Shown: positions 8,222 through 16,065 of the stretch, piece by piece | How positions within the stretch are numbered: position 1 is the first letter of the stretch | How the letters are laid out: every line of letters begins with the position of its first letter | Assembly: GCF_013001025.1 (NCBI RefSeq) | Contig: NZ_CP053021.1 | Location: 4,347,001-4,411,000, forward strand | DNA from: Sphingobium yanoikuyae | Lineage (GTDB): Bacteria > Pseudomonadota > Alphaproteobacteria > Sphingomonadales > Sphingomonadaceae | Direction: 5' to 3' | DNA: 64,000 nt | Translations under genes and position numbers: made by a program | The notes under the pieces: model-generated | What the model saw: only the letters and a program-made list of their open reading frames with translations | Told to the model about the DNA's origin: nothing | Database searches by the model: none

Positions 8222-8893
8222 TCAGCGATAGAAGACGTGATTGTCGATCGACGCCAGCTTGGTCTTGCCCCAGCCCGGCGACACGCGGCGGGCATGGAAG
8301 AACAGCGCGCCTTCGGCCTGGCTGTCCCAGCTGTCGTCCAGGGCGATCTGCGCGATCGCAACCGCCTCGCGCCAGGAATCGCTGGCGATGTTGATCGGCG
8401 GCATGCCGTGACCACGCACGAAGCTGAACTGGCTCGGCTGATAGATGACGCCGCACAGGCTGCTGGCGAAGCGGCCCGACTTGGCGCGGTTGATGATGAC
8501 GCGGGCAACGGCCAGCTGGCCCTCCAGCGTTTCACCCTTGGATTCGAAATAGACCGCACCGGCCAGGCACTTCATGTCGCCTTCGACATCCTCGGGAGCG
8601 CCTTGCGCATCAACCAGGGCTGCCAGGGTCTCGGCCTTGGACTCGATATCGGTCGAAAAATTGCTGCCAGCCTTGGGGCCGGAATCCAGCGACTGCGCGA
8701 CTTCCTGCGGCGCAGCGAAAACGACGGCGGGCTTGGTGCCGGCCGTGGGTGCGCTAGTCAGCGCAGCGGTTTCCGGAAGAGAAACCGTGGACAGGGAGGC
8801 CTCGCTGGCGCTCGACATGTCCGACGCCGTAATAGCCGCAGCGGCCGACAGCGTAAATGCCGCGATGATCGCGGCCTTCAGACGAAAACTCAT
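8222..8893 (-). CDS. SleB/CwlJ-type cell wall hydrolase
   Basis: A 223-residue protein with an N-terminal signal-anchor (residues 1-25, ITASD following an Ala-rich stretch), an approximately 75-residue low-complexity linker, and a C-terminal Hydrolase_2 domain starting near residue 105 (KCLAGAVYFESKGETLEGQ). The glutamate in YFESKGE is the expected catalytic acid of SleB-like lytic enzymes, and CGVIYQPSQFSFV and ALFFHARRVSPGW are further family motifs. It is expected to cut peptidoglycan in the periplasm. It is monocistronic, with its own terminator downstream and about 170 bases of upstream sequence. Confidence 0.92.
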   Translation of the reverse strand: MSFRLKAAIIAAFTLSAAAAITASDMSSASEASLSTVSLPETAALTSAPTAGTKPAVVFAAPQEVAQSLDSGPKAGSNFSTDIESKAETLAALVDAQGAPEDVEGDMKCLAGAVYFESKGETLEGQLAVARVIINRAKSGRFASSLCGVIYQPSQFSFVRGHGMPPINIASDSWREAVAIAQIALDDSWDSQAEGALFFHARRVSPGWGKTKLASIDNHVFYR

Positions 8894-9068
8894 TATTGCT
8901 CAAAATCGTGCGGTTATTGGCCAGAAACGTCGATTGTAACCGATATTCTGTGACGTTCGGCCGCCCCCCGTCTGCGTGTTTACCGGCCCGCCCCCCATGG
9001 ACGAATGCAGGCAACCTGCGCGTTCAGCGTCGGCCGCCATTGCCCGCGCGCGTGCAAGGAGTCAACGA

Positions 9069-9419
9069 TCAGCAGATCGTTTCAGCGGCGAACCGTTCCG
9101 CATCCGCGATATCAAGCTCGACCAGCCACAGGTCGGGGTCCGATCTGCGTCGGCGTTCGGCATAGGCGGCGAACGCCTCCGGCCCCTCTTCCGCAGGGGG
9201 TCCACAGCGCATCAATGCATGGCCGCCGCGAAAGTTCGATACCCGTTCGAAAATTGCGGATTCCCGTCCCTTGTCCATCACCTGGACCAGGATGACACCG
9301 CTCATCTCGTCGCCCTTGGCCAATATCATGGCAAAACCGCCGGCGGCATTCACCCGCTTCACCAGCGCGCCGACCAGCATCGCGCTGGTCAGCCGCGCGG
9401 CCGGACTCTCCTCAGCCAT
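9069..9419 (-). CDS. DUF1491 family protein
   Basis: A 116-residue protein with start MAEESPAARLTSAM, chosen because the upstream in-frame extension overlaps the thioesterase gene and has no family similarity. The motifs VKRVNAAGGFAMILAKGDEMSGVILVQV and SDPDLWLVELD match the DUF1491 family of alphaproteobacteria. No enzymatic residues are evident and there is no signal peptide. Its start overlaps the end of the thioesterase gene by 8 bases, so ptsN, the thioesterase and this gene form one leftward operon. Confidence 0.85.
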   Translation of the reverse strand: MAEESPAARLTSAMLVGALVKRVNAAGGFAMILAKGDEMSGVILVQVMDKGRESAIFERVSNFRGGHALMRCGPPAEEGPEAFAAYAERRRRSDPDLWLVELDIADAERFAAETIC

Positions 9420-9882
9420 GATATCCCGGCAGCGATGACAGCGGAATCTGCGATCGCATGAAGGTGCCGGTGCCCCGGCCCACTTCTTCCCCGTCCGAAT
9501 CGAGAATGCTCGCCTCGGCGACATAGACGCGGCGCTTGCCGCTGATCCAACGTCCCTCGGCGCGCAGCTTTCCGGGGCCGATCGGCCGGGTAAACAGCAG
9601 GTTGAAGGCAGTGGTCAGCAGGAAACGATCGCTGACCAGGCTGTTGGCGGCATAGAAGGCCGCATCGTCCAGCATCTTGAAATAGACGGTGCCATGCACC
9701 GCGCCGGCGGCATGGAAATGCCGCTCGTCGACCTCGAAATCGATCACCGACCGGCCGGGTTCCGGCACGCGCAGGTTCGACAGGAACAGGTCGTTGATCG
9801 GCGCGCTGTTATAGAGATGCTCCAGCGCGCGAAAATGCGCCGCCTCGCCACTGGCAAGCGCGGCGGCCTCAGGCGGCGTCAC
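9412..9882 (-). CDS. PaaI-type hotdog-fold thioesterase
   Basis: About 156 residues using a GTG start (VTPPEAAALASGEAA); two further GTG codons lie just upstream, so the exact start is uncertain. The hotdog domain shows FEVDERHFHAAGAVHGTVYFKMLDDAAFYAANSL, where HGTxxFxMxD is the PaaI/YigI helix motif containing the active-site Asp, then LLTTAFNLLFTRPIGPG and RVYVAEASILDSDGEEVGRGTGTF. These enzymes hydrolyse acyl-CoA thioesters; the substrate here is unknown. The start overlaps the 3' end of ptsN by about 14 bases, suggesting translational coupling. Confidence 0.85.
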   Translation of the reverse strand: MTPPEAAALASGEAAHFRALEHLYNSAPINDLFLSNLRVPEPGRSVIDFEVDERHFHAAGAVHGTVYFKMLDDAAFYAANSLVSDRFLLTTAFNLLFTRPIGPGKLRAEGRWISGKRRVYVAEASILDSDGEEVGRGTGTFMRSQIPLSSLPGYHG

Positions 9883-10336
9883 GCGCCTCACCACCGGCCA
9901 GCAGCGCGTGCAGCGCCTCGGCCGACTTGGCACCGCGCAGGCGCGTCACCTGCGCCTCATCGCGCAGATAGCGCGATACACGCGCCAGCGTCTTCAAATG
10001 CTCGGCACCGCTGTCCTGCGGCGAAAGCAGCGCGAACACGACATCGACCGGCGCATCATCGACCGCGTCGAACGGCGCCGGCGGATCGAGCAGCACGACC
10101 ACGCCGCACATGCGGTCGAGGCCCGGCAGCTTGGCATGAGGAATGGCAACGCCGCCACCGAAGCCGGTGGAGCCCAGACGCTCGCGCTCCAGCAGCGCGT
10201 CGGCGGCCGCTTCGGCATCGACGCCATAGGATTGCGCCGCCAGAGCCGCGATCTTCTGGAACAGCATCTTCTTGCCGTTCACCGTCACCTCGGTGGCCAG
10301 CGCGTCCGGCGAGACAATATCGTTGAAATGCACCAT
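9869..10336 (-). CDS. ptsN: PTS IIA-like nitrogen regulatory protein PtsN
   Basis: A 155-residue EIIA-Ntr protein. The phosphorylated histidine lies in GGGVAIPHAKLPGL (about residue 66), and GSTGFGGG precedes it as in the family. It is the terminal acceptor of the nitrogen PTS (PtsP-Npr-PtsN) and regulates potassium uptake, stress and carbon/nitrogen balance through protein contacts. Downstream of hpf in the same orientation, 130 bases away, it preserves the common hpf-ptsN order of proteobacteria (usually downstream of rpoN, not in view). Confidence 0.93.
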   Translation of the reverse strand: MVHFNDIVSPDALATEVTVNGKKMLFQKIAALAAQSYGVDAEAAADALLERERLGSTGFGGGVAIPHAKLPGLDRMCGVVVLLDPPAPFDAVDDAPVDVVFALLSPQDSGAEHLKTLARVSRYLRDEAQVTRLRGAKSAEALHALLAGGEARDAA

Positions 10337-10402
10337 TTTACTTCCGGGGGCAGCCGAGGCGCGCCCAGCCTGTCGAAAAAAATGCGCGTTGCTCGGAGAA
10401 AC

Positions 10403-10457
10403 TAAAGCCCGGCCCCATAGGCCGCCTGCACCCGGAGGTCAACAGGCGGCCCGGCTT
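10403..10457 (-). terminator. hairpin between hpf and ptsN
   Basis: GCCGCCTG (10421-10428) and CAGGCGGC (10443-10450) form a perfect 8-bp inverted repeat, extended by an imperfect GCCGGG/CCGGGC outer stem and followed on the minus strand by CTTTAGTTT. It could attenuate transcription between hpf and ptsN. The T tract is poor, so confidence is limited. Confidence 0.4.
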
Positions 10458-10466
10458 GGCAGGGGG

Positions 10467-11063
10467 TCAGCCGCGCGGCTCGACCCAACCGATCGTGCCG
10501 TCCTGACGGCGATAGACCATATTATAGGCCGACGTCCCGGCATTGAGGAACAGCAGCGCATTGGTGTTGCGCAGGTCCAGCATCATCACCGCGTCGGACA
10601 CGCTGGCCTCGGGAATATCGACCCGCGTTTCGGCGACGATCAGGGGAGCATCGGCCACTTCGGCCTCCTCGTCGGCGGCACCGGCGAAGATGGTATAGCC
10701 CGCGCCGTCGATATCATCGACGCTATAGCCATTGGCGCGCTGCGCCTCGGCAGCGGCGGCCTGGATGCTGCGATCCTTCAGGCGGCGCATATAGCGGCGC
10801 AGCTGCTTCTCGATCCGGTCCGATGCCTGGTCGAAGGCGGGATGCGCCTCCTGCGCCTCGCCGGCGCCCTTCAGGATCAGGCCGGTCATCACATGGCAGA
10901 CGATATCACAATGGAAGGCGCCATGCGGGGCCGGTCGGAAGGTCACCTGGGCGGAAATCGTGCGGGAGAAATATTTCTCGGCTATCGCTTCCAGCCGGTC
11001 GCTGACGTGCTGCTTGAGCGCTTCGCCCGTCTCGACCTGATGCCCGGAAACACGGATATCCAT
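10467..11063 (-). CDS. hpf: long-form ribosome hibernation promoting factor
   Basis: A 198-residue protein starting MDIRVSGHQVETGEAL. The N-terminal HPF/RaiA domain (about residues 1-105) is followed by a linker rich in acidic and Ala residues and the long-form C-terminal dimerisation domain (about 140-198) with VSDAVMMLDLRNTNALLFLNAGT and NMVYRRQDGTIGWVEP. Long HPF alone dimerises 70S ribosomes into inactive 100S particles in stationary phase. An AAGGAGAAGG-type Shine-Dalgarno lies immediately upstream of the start. It is followed by ptsN. Confidence 0.95.
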   Translation of the reverse strand: MDIRVSGHQVETGEALKQHVSDRLEAIAEKYFSRTISAQVTFRPAPHGAFHCDIVCHVMTGLILKGAGEAQEAHPAFDQASDRIEKQLRRYMRRLKDRSIQAAAAEAQRANGYSVDDIDGAGYTIFAGAADEEAEVADAPLIVAETRVDIPEASVSDAVMMLDLRNTNALLFLNAGTSAYNMVYRRQDGTIGWVEPRG

Positions 11064-11134
11064 ATGCCTTCTCCTTATTCTTGCCGGGACGCCGGATCAG
11101 CGGCCCGGTTGGCACGTGGCAAACGCCGGCAGGT

Positions 11135-11836
11135 TCAGGCCGGCGGCGCCTCCTCGAGCCAGAGCGGCTTATCCAGCTTCGCGACGAAAGCGGCATGCCT
11201 CTCCAGCTCCTCCGCGCTCGCCGTGAAGACGCGCGCGGGACGAACAGGGCGAACAACGGCGGTTTCCGTCAGTTCCACCCTGACGATCTCTTTCTCTTCC
11301 TCCTGTGCAAGACCCAGGCCGATCTGACGGCCGCCGGTCAATTCGACATAGAGCTGCGCCAGCAGTTCGGCGTCGAGCAGCGCGCCATGCTTGACGCGAT
11401 GGCTGCGGTCGATGCCGTAACGGGTGCAGAGCGCGTCCAGGCTGTGCTTGGCGCCGGGATGCAGGGTGCGGGCAATCGCGACCGTGTCGATCATCCGGTC
11501 CATCGACACGGCGTCGCGCGCGCACAGCTTCAATTCGTGATTGAGGAATCCGAAGTCGAAGCGCGCATTGTGCGCGACCAGCGGGCTGTCCTCCAGAAAA
11601 TCCATCAGTTCAGCCACGCCCTCGCGGAACAACGGCTTGTCCGACAGGAACTGGCTCGACAGGCCATGCACCGCCTCGGCGGCGGAGGGCATGTCGCGCT
11701 GTGGATTATAATAAGCGTGGAAGGTGCGGCCGGTCGGCACGCGATTGATAAGCTCTATGCACCCGATTTCGACCAGCCGATCGCCGGATGCCGGATCAAA
11801 TCCCGTCGTTTCGGTGTCGAAAATGATCTCGCGCAT
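11135..11836 (-). CDS. dnaQ: DNA polymerase III epsilon subunit (3'-5' proofreading exonuclease)
   Basis: A 233-residue protein with start MREIIFDTETTGFDP, preferred over an upstream in-frame ATG because it places the ExoI motif at the N-terminus as in the family. DEDDh catalytic motifs appear in order: FDTET (ExoI), VAHNARFDFGFL (ExoII), and HRVKHGALLDAELLAQLY (ExoIII with His and Asp). The C-terminal roughly 50 residues form the alpha-subunit-binding tail. It proofreads replication in the replisome. It is the fifth gene of the origin-proximal block ppsR-maf-aroE-coaE-dnaQ and lies 32 bases after coaE. Confidence 0.95.
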   Translation of the reverse strand: MREIIFDTETTGFDPASGDRLVEIGCIELINRVPTGRTFHAYYNPQRDMPSAAEAVHGLSSQFLSDKPLFREGVAELMDFLEDSPLVAHNARFDFGFLNHELKLCARDAVSMDRMIDTVAIARTLHPGAKHSLDALCTRYGIDRSHRVKHGALLDAELLAQLYVELTGGRQIGLGLAQEEEKEIVRVELTETAVVRPVRPARVFTASAEELERHAAFVAKLDKPLWLEEAPPA

Positions 11837-11868
11837 CGCCCTTTTGAACCGACTCTCTATGACTCTAC

Positions 11869-12462
11869 TTATCTGCCTGTCCGGGCGCCAAGGCAAGCGA
11901 CCAGACGCCTGACCTGTGCTCGGGTTGCGGCAAATGTCGTACCCGTGTTGATGATATAGTCTGCCCTTAGCCGCTTTTCAGCATCGGGCAGCTGCAAGTG
12001 CAGGATTCTACGAAATTTTGCCACCGTCATGCCCGGCCGGGCCAGCACCCGCCGCCGCTGTTTCCAGGCGGGCGCACTGACGACGATGATCCCCGCCATG
12101 CGCCGGTGGCCACCCGTCTCGAACAACAGAGGCACGTCCAGAATCACGAATTTGCGCGACCGATGGCGTTTGAGGAATCGCCGACGCGACTCGCCCACGG
12201 CGGGATGGACGATCGCCTCCAGCGCCTTCAATTCGGCGGGATGACCGAACACCGCTGCGCCCAGCTTCGTCCGGTCAACGCCCTGCGGCCCAGTGGTGCC
12301 GGGAAAACGCGCTTCGATCGCCGGGATCAGCCGGCCGCCCGGCCCCTGCAGCCGATGCACCTCGGCATCGGCATCGAACACCGGCACGCCCTCGCGGCGA
12401 AACATCGCTGCAACCGCCGACTTGCCCATGCCGATCGAGCCGGTGAGGCCGTAGATCTTCAC
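11869..12462 (-). CDS. coaE: dephospho-CoA kinase
   Basis: A 197-residue P-loop kinase with Walker A GSIGMGKS near residue 8, the family acid motif FDADAEVHRL, and VILDVPLLFETGG. It catalyses the last step of coenzyme A synthesis, phosphorylating dephospho-CoA on the ribose 3'-OH. It begins 11 bases after aroE in the same orientation. Confidence 0.95.
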   Translation of the reverse strand: MKIYGLTGSIGMGKSAVAAMFRREGVPVFDADAEVHRLQGPGGRLIPAIEARFPGTTGPQGVDRTKLGAAVFGHPAELKALEAIVHPAVGESRRRFLKRHRSRKFVILDVPLLFETGGHRRMAGIIVVSAPAWKQRRRVLARPGMTVAKFRRILHLQLPDAEKRLRADYIINTGTTFAATRAQVRRLVACLGARTGR

Positions 12463-12473
12463 CCCGTCGCCGT

Positions 12474-13298
12474 TCAGTCCGCCGCCGTGAGCAGGGCGCG
12501 CAGTTCCGCGTCCAGTTCGCGCGGTGCCTCCGCATCGAAGAAGATGTCGAACGCCAGCGCCGCCTGGCCGATCAGCATTTCCAGCCCGTCCAGCGTCTTG
12601 AGGCCCCGGTCGCGCGCCGCCTTCAGCAAGCCCGTCTCCAGCGGCGCATAGACGATGTCATAGACGGTCGCACTCGCCGGCAGCGGCGACAGGTCCAGAT
12701 CCAGCGCCGGCTGGCCGACCATGCCCAGCGACGTGCTGTTGACCAGCAGGTCGGCGGCCGGCAGCGCATCCGTCATGCCGATCACCTTGCCCTTCACCCC
12801 GGCCCGGTCGAGCAGCGCCTGTCCCTTGGCCGGGTCGCGCGCCATGATCGTGATGTCCGGTACGCCCAGGCTGGTGAGCGCGAACAGGATCGCCCGCGCC
12901 GCGCCGCCCGCGCCGATCAGCACCGCATGGCGCCCCTTCCACTTGTCGCGCAGCAGCGGCTGCAGGAACCCGCCGGCATCGGTGTTGGTGCCGATCAGCG
13001 GCCCTGCGGTCTCGCTGGCGATGGTGTTCATCGCGCCGATCCGGTCGCGCACCCCACCCGGATCGTCGGTATAGTCCATCACCGCGATCTTGTGGGGAAT
13101 GGTGACATTGCAGCCCAGCCAGTCGGGATCGGCCCGGCGCTGCAGGAAATAGGCGGACAGCCCCTCGGGCGTCACATGAGTCTTCTTATACTCCGCCTCG
13201 ATATCCAGCGCCTGCAGCCAGAAATTGTGGATAAGGGGCGATTTGCTGTGGTCGATCGGATCGCCGATCACCTCGGCATAGGGGAGCTTGTCGGTCAT
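12474..13298 (-). CDS. aroE: shikimate dehydrogenase
   Basis: A 274-residue protein with the shikimate-binding segment GDPIDHSKSPLIHNFWL, catalytic Lys in NVTIPHKIAV, Asp in NTDAGGFLQPL, an NADP Rossmann motif IGAGGAARAI (about residue 128), and the C-terminal motif GLEMLIGQAALAF. It reduces 3-dehydroshikimate with NADPH in aromatic amino acid synthesis. Its ATG overlaps the stop of maf by 4 bases. A perfect DnaA-box nonamer (TTATCCACA on the minus strand) lies inside it at 13226-13234, about 1.5 kb from the putative origin. Confidence 0.96.
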   Translation of the reverse strand: MTDKLPYAEVIGDPIDHSKSPLIHNFWLQALDIEAEYKKTHVTPEGLSAYFLQRRADPDWLGCNVTIPHKIAVMDYTDDPGGVRDRIGAMNTIASETAGPLIGTNTDAGGFLQPLLRDKWKGRHAVLIGAGGAARAILFALTSLGVPDITIMARDPAKGQALLDRAGVKGKVIGMTDALPAADLLVNSTSLGMVGQPALDLDLSPLPASATVYDIVYAPLETGLLKAARDRGLKTLDGLEMLIGQAALAFDIFFDAEAPRELDAELRALLTAAD

Positions 13299-13888
13299 GA
13301 CGCCAGAACGCCCCTTATGCGCAGGAAGTCAAGCAGCGGCAGCAGCGGCAGGCCCTGGATGCCGAACTGGCTGCCTTCCACCCTCGCGAACAATTGCGCG
13401 CCCGGCCCCTCGATCCGGTAGCAGCCAACGCACCATTGGCATTCGTCCCAGTCGTCCTCCAGATAGGAGTCGATGAATCCGTCGGACAGGGTCCGCACCG
13501 TCATCCGCACCCGCTCGACATGGCGCCAGATCGGTTCATTGTTGAGCACGATCACCGCCGCACTGTGGAGATGATGGACCCGGCCCGACAGCAGGCGCAG
13601 GATGCGCGCGGCATCCGCCCTGTCCACCGCCTTGTCGATCATCGTCCCGTCGTCGAGAGTCAGGGTCTGGTCGCAGCCCAGCACCAGCGCGCCCGGCACC
13701 CGGCGCGACACCTTGAGCGCCTTCAGCTCCGCCAGCGCATCGGCCAGCGCGCGGCCGTCATGGCCATCGGCGCGCAATGCTTCCTTGGCGGCCTCTTCAT
13801 CCACACCCGGCGACAGCGCCTCGAACGGCACGCCGGCCGCGCTCAGCATGGCGCGCCGGCTGGCGCTCTGCGAGGCTAGGACGATCAT
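13295..13888 (-). CDS. Maf-family nucleoside triphosphate pyrophosphatase
   Basis: A 197-residue protein starting MIVLASQSASRRAMLSAAGV, the Maf N-terminal signature. Catalytic and metal-binding residues lie in LVLGCDQTLTLD and YRIEGPGAQLF, with a conserved end GLPLLPLLDFLR. Maf proteins hydrolyse non-canonical or modified nucleoside triphosphates and are linked to cell division arrest in some bacteria. It overlaps both neighbours by 4 bases (ppsR upstream, aroE downstream), so translation of the three is coupled. The substrate subclass (YhdE or YceF type) was not determined. Confidence 0.92.
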   Translation of the reverse strand: MIVLASQSASRRAMLSAAGVPFEALSPGVDEEAAKEALRADGHDGRALADALAELKALKVSRRVPGALVLGCDQTLTLDDGTMIDKAVDRADAARILRLLSGRVHHLHSAAVIVLNNEPIWRHVERVRMTVRTLSDGFIDSYLEDDWDECQWCVGCYRIEGPGAQLFARVEGSQFGIQGLPLLPLLDFLRIRGVLAS

Positions 13889-14718
13889 GCTTCATTTCCT
13901 TCCGCCAGTTCGCGGTCGTTGAACAGGTTGATGATGGCGGCGGCCGCTTCCTCGATCGACCGGCGGGTCATGTCGATCACCGGCCAGCCATTGTCTGCGA
14001 ACATGCGCCGGGCAAAGGCCAGTTCCTCCTGCACCTTGTCGCTATCCACATAGGCGGTCTCTGGCGCCTGGTTGAGCGACAGCAACCGGTTGCGCCGTAT
14101 CTGGATCAACCGCTCGGGACTGATGGTCAGGCCCACCACCATCGGATGCTTCAGGCCATAGAGGCTGCGCGGCGGCGGCGATTCCGGCACCAGCGGGATG
14201 TTGGCGGTCTTGTAGCCGCGATTGGCAAGATAGATGGAGGTCGGCGTCTTCGACGCGCGCGACACGCCCGCCAGGACGATATCGGCCTCCTCCCAATTCT
14301 CATGCCCCACGCCATCATCATGGGCGATGGTGAACTGGATCGCCTCGATCCGCGCGAAATAGGCTTCGTCCAGGATATGCTTGCGGCCCGGCCGGGTCCG
14401 GGTTTCCTGCCCCAATATGTTGGACAGGGCATCGGCCACGCTGTCGAGCGCGGCGACATGGGGCAGGCCGAGCGCGCGGCAGCGCGTTTCCAGCCGCCGC
14501 CGCAGCACATGGTTGGTAAGTGTGAACAGTACCAGGCCGGGATGGGCGGATATCTCCTCCATGATCCGGTCGAGATGCACTTCGGATCGGACCATCGGCC
14601 AGAAATGGCGGATCGCCTCGACATTTTCGAACAGGCCGATCGCCGCCTTGGCGATATTCTCCAGCGTCTCGCCGGTGGAGTCCGAAAGCAGGTGAAGATG
14701 GATACGTGACACAGGCAT
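13885..14718 (-). CDS. ppsR: pyruvate, phosphate dikinase regulatory protein (kinase/pyrophosphorylase)
   Basis: A 277-residue DUF299/PPSR protein. The start MPVSRIHLHLLSDSTGETL is chosen, since the 31 residues upstream (rich in Tyr, Pro and Leu) would be translated from origin-like sequence. The P-loop-like GVSRASKTPTSIYLANRG is the signature, and the LTNHVLRRRLE and NIPLVPESPPPRSLY stretches are typical. The family switches PPDK or PEP synthase on and off by ADP-dependent phosphorylation and phosphate-dependent dephosphorylation. In Rickettsia and Caulobacter this gene (RP001-type) borders oriC opposite hemE, exactly as here. Confidence 0.93.
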   Translation of the reverse strand: MPVSRIHLHLLSDSTGETLENIAKAAIGLFENVEAIRHFWPMVRSEVHLDRIMEEISAHPGLVLFTLTNHVLRRRLETRCRALGLPHVAALDSVADALSNILGQETRTRPGRKHILDEAYFARIEAIQFTIAHDDGVGHENWEEADIVLAGVSRASKTPTSIYLANRGYKTANIPLVPESPPPRSLYGLKHPMVVGLTISPERLIQIRRNRLLSLNQAPETAYVDSDKVQEELAFARRMFADNGWPVIDMTRRSIEEAAAAIINLFNDRELAEGNEA

Positions 14719-15003
14719 ATCTCTGTGAGTCCCCTGTGGATAAAGCAAGGGATAGAGTTGTGGATAACTTTGCAGCCCCATTTCGTCCCCAGAAAGCGGA
14801 ATCTTATCCACAGCCTCTCAACAGGGCCGTAATCTTATCCACAACCTGTGGGTAATGGGGATGATTCAGATGACTCGCCGCGGAATCGCGTGACTCCAGG
14901 AGTCAAGCTGTTGGCAAAAGCGGGGACAGCGCATAAACCCCCGAACCAACAGCCCAACAACCTCAACATTCCTTTTTAAATATCTTTATAAAGTAGAGAG
15001 TTC
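14719..15003. other. oriC: putative chromosomal replication origin (oriC)
   Basis: A gene-free strand switch between divergent ppsR and hemE. DnaA-box nonamers TTATCCACA occur perfectly at 14804-14812 and 14835-14843 (plus) and at 14735-14743 and 14759-14767 (minus); a one-mismatch box lies at 14847-14855 (minus). GANTC sites occur at 14727, 14799, 14863, 14872, 14883, 14892 and 14900, seven in under 180 bases against fewer than one expected by chance. An AT-rich tract at about 14968-14997 next to the hemE start is a candidate unwinding element and contains TTTAAATATCTTTATAAA-like sequence, possibly an imperfect CtrA-type site. Gene order on both sides matches the Caulobacter-type origin. Function is inferred. 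Confidence 0.85.
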
Positions 15004-16065
15004 ATGACGGGTCCCGACGCTCACGCCGGCGCAGTCAGCGCCAAGCCGCTCCTTTCCGTATTGCGCGGCGCGGTGCCGCCCGTCCCGCCGATGTGGCTCA
15101 TGCGCCAGGCTGGCCGCTATCTGCCGGAATATCGCGCACTCCGGGCCGACAAGGGCGGCTTCCTCGAACTGGTCTATGACAGCGCCGCTGCGGCAGAGGT
15201 CACGCTTCAGCCGCTGCGCCGCTTCGGCTTCGACGGCGCCATCCTCTTTTCCGACATATTGATCGTCCCCTATGCGATGGGACAGGATCTCTGGTTCGAG
15301 GCCGGTGAAGGCCCGCGTCTCGCCCCGATCCTGGCGGAGACCGACCTGTCGGCGCTGAAACCCGATTTCAGCCGCTATGAGGCTGTGTATGAAACGGTCC
15401 GGCAGGTGAAGGCTGCGCTGGACCCGTCGGTGACCTTCCTGGGCTTTGCAGGCAGTCCCTGGACGATCGCCACCTATATGGTCGCGGGACAGGGCAGCAA
15501 GGACCAGGGCGCCGCGCGTCGCATGGCTTATCAACAGCCCGATCGCTTCGCCGCGCTGATCGACGCGATCGTCGATGCCACCGTCATCTATCTCTCTGGC
15601 CAGATCGAAGCCGGCGTGGAAGCGGTGCAATTGTTCGACAGCTGGGCCGGCAGCCTCGCCCCGCTCCAGTTCGAACGCTGGGTGATAGAGCCCAATGCCG
15701 CGATCGTCCGCAAATTGAAGGCGCTCCATCCCGACATTCCGGTGATCGGCTTTCCCAAGGGCGCCGGCGCGAAACTGCCGGCTTATGCGATCGGCACCGG
15801 CGTCGATGCGGTGGGTGTGGATGAAACGGTCGACCCGCATTGGGCCAACCAGGCGCTGCCCGCCGGGCTTCCGGTGCAGGGCAATCTCGATCCGCTGGCG
15901 CTGATTGCCGGCGGTCAGGCGGTGGAACAGGCTGTGGATAACTTGCGCGCCGCCTTTGCCGGCCGGCCCCATATCTTCAACCTGGGCCATGGCATATTAC
16001 CCGATACGCCGATCGCCCATGTCGAGGCGCTGATCGCCTATGTGCGCGGAACGGAGACACGCTGA
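15004..16065 (+). CDS. hemE: uroporphyrinogen decarboxylase
   Basis: A 353-residue protein with N-terminal signature PPMWLMRQAGRYLPEYR (substrate-binding Arg residues), the catalytic region GAILFSDILIVPYAMG with the essential Asp, and GFAGSPWTIATYM. It decarboxylates the four acetate side chains of uroporphyrinogen III to coproporphyrinogen III in cytosolic heme synthesis. It starts one base after the putative origin region. A perfect DnaA-box nonamer is embedded at 15933-15941. The stop overlaps the start of hemJ by one base, coupling two heme-pathway genes. Confidence 0.96.
   Translation: MTGPDAHAGAVSAKPLLSVLRGAVPPVPPMWLMRQAGRYLPEYRALRADKGGFLELVYDSAAAAEVTLQPLRRFGFDGAILFSDILIVPYAMGQDLWFEAGEGPRLAPILAETDLSALKPDFSRYEAVYETVRQVKAALDPSVTFLGFAGSPWTIATYMVAGQGSKDQGAARRMAYQQPDRFAALIDAIVDATVIYLSGQIEAGVEAVQLFDSWAGSLAPLQFERWVIEPNAAIVRKLKALHPDIPVIGFPKGAGAKLPAYAIGTGVDAVGVDETVDPHWANQALPAGLPVQGNLDPLALIAGGQAVEQAVDNLRAAFAGRPHIFNLGHGILPDTPIAHVEALIAYVRGTETR

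Noticed and set aside
14976..14990. CtrA site (TTAA-N7-TTAA) in the AT-rich part of the origin
   Set aside because: The second half-site has two mismatches; mentioned only as a possibility.
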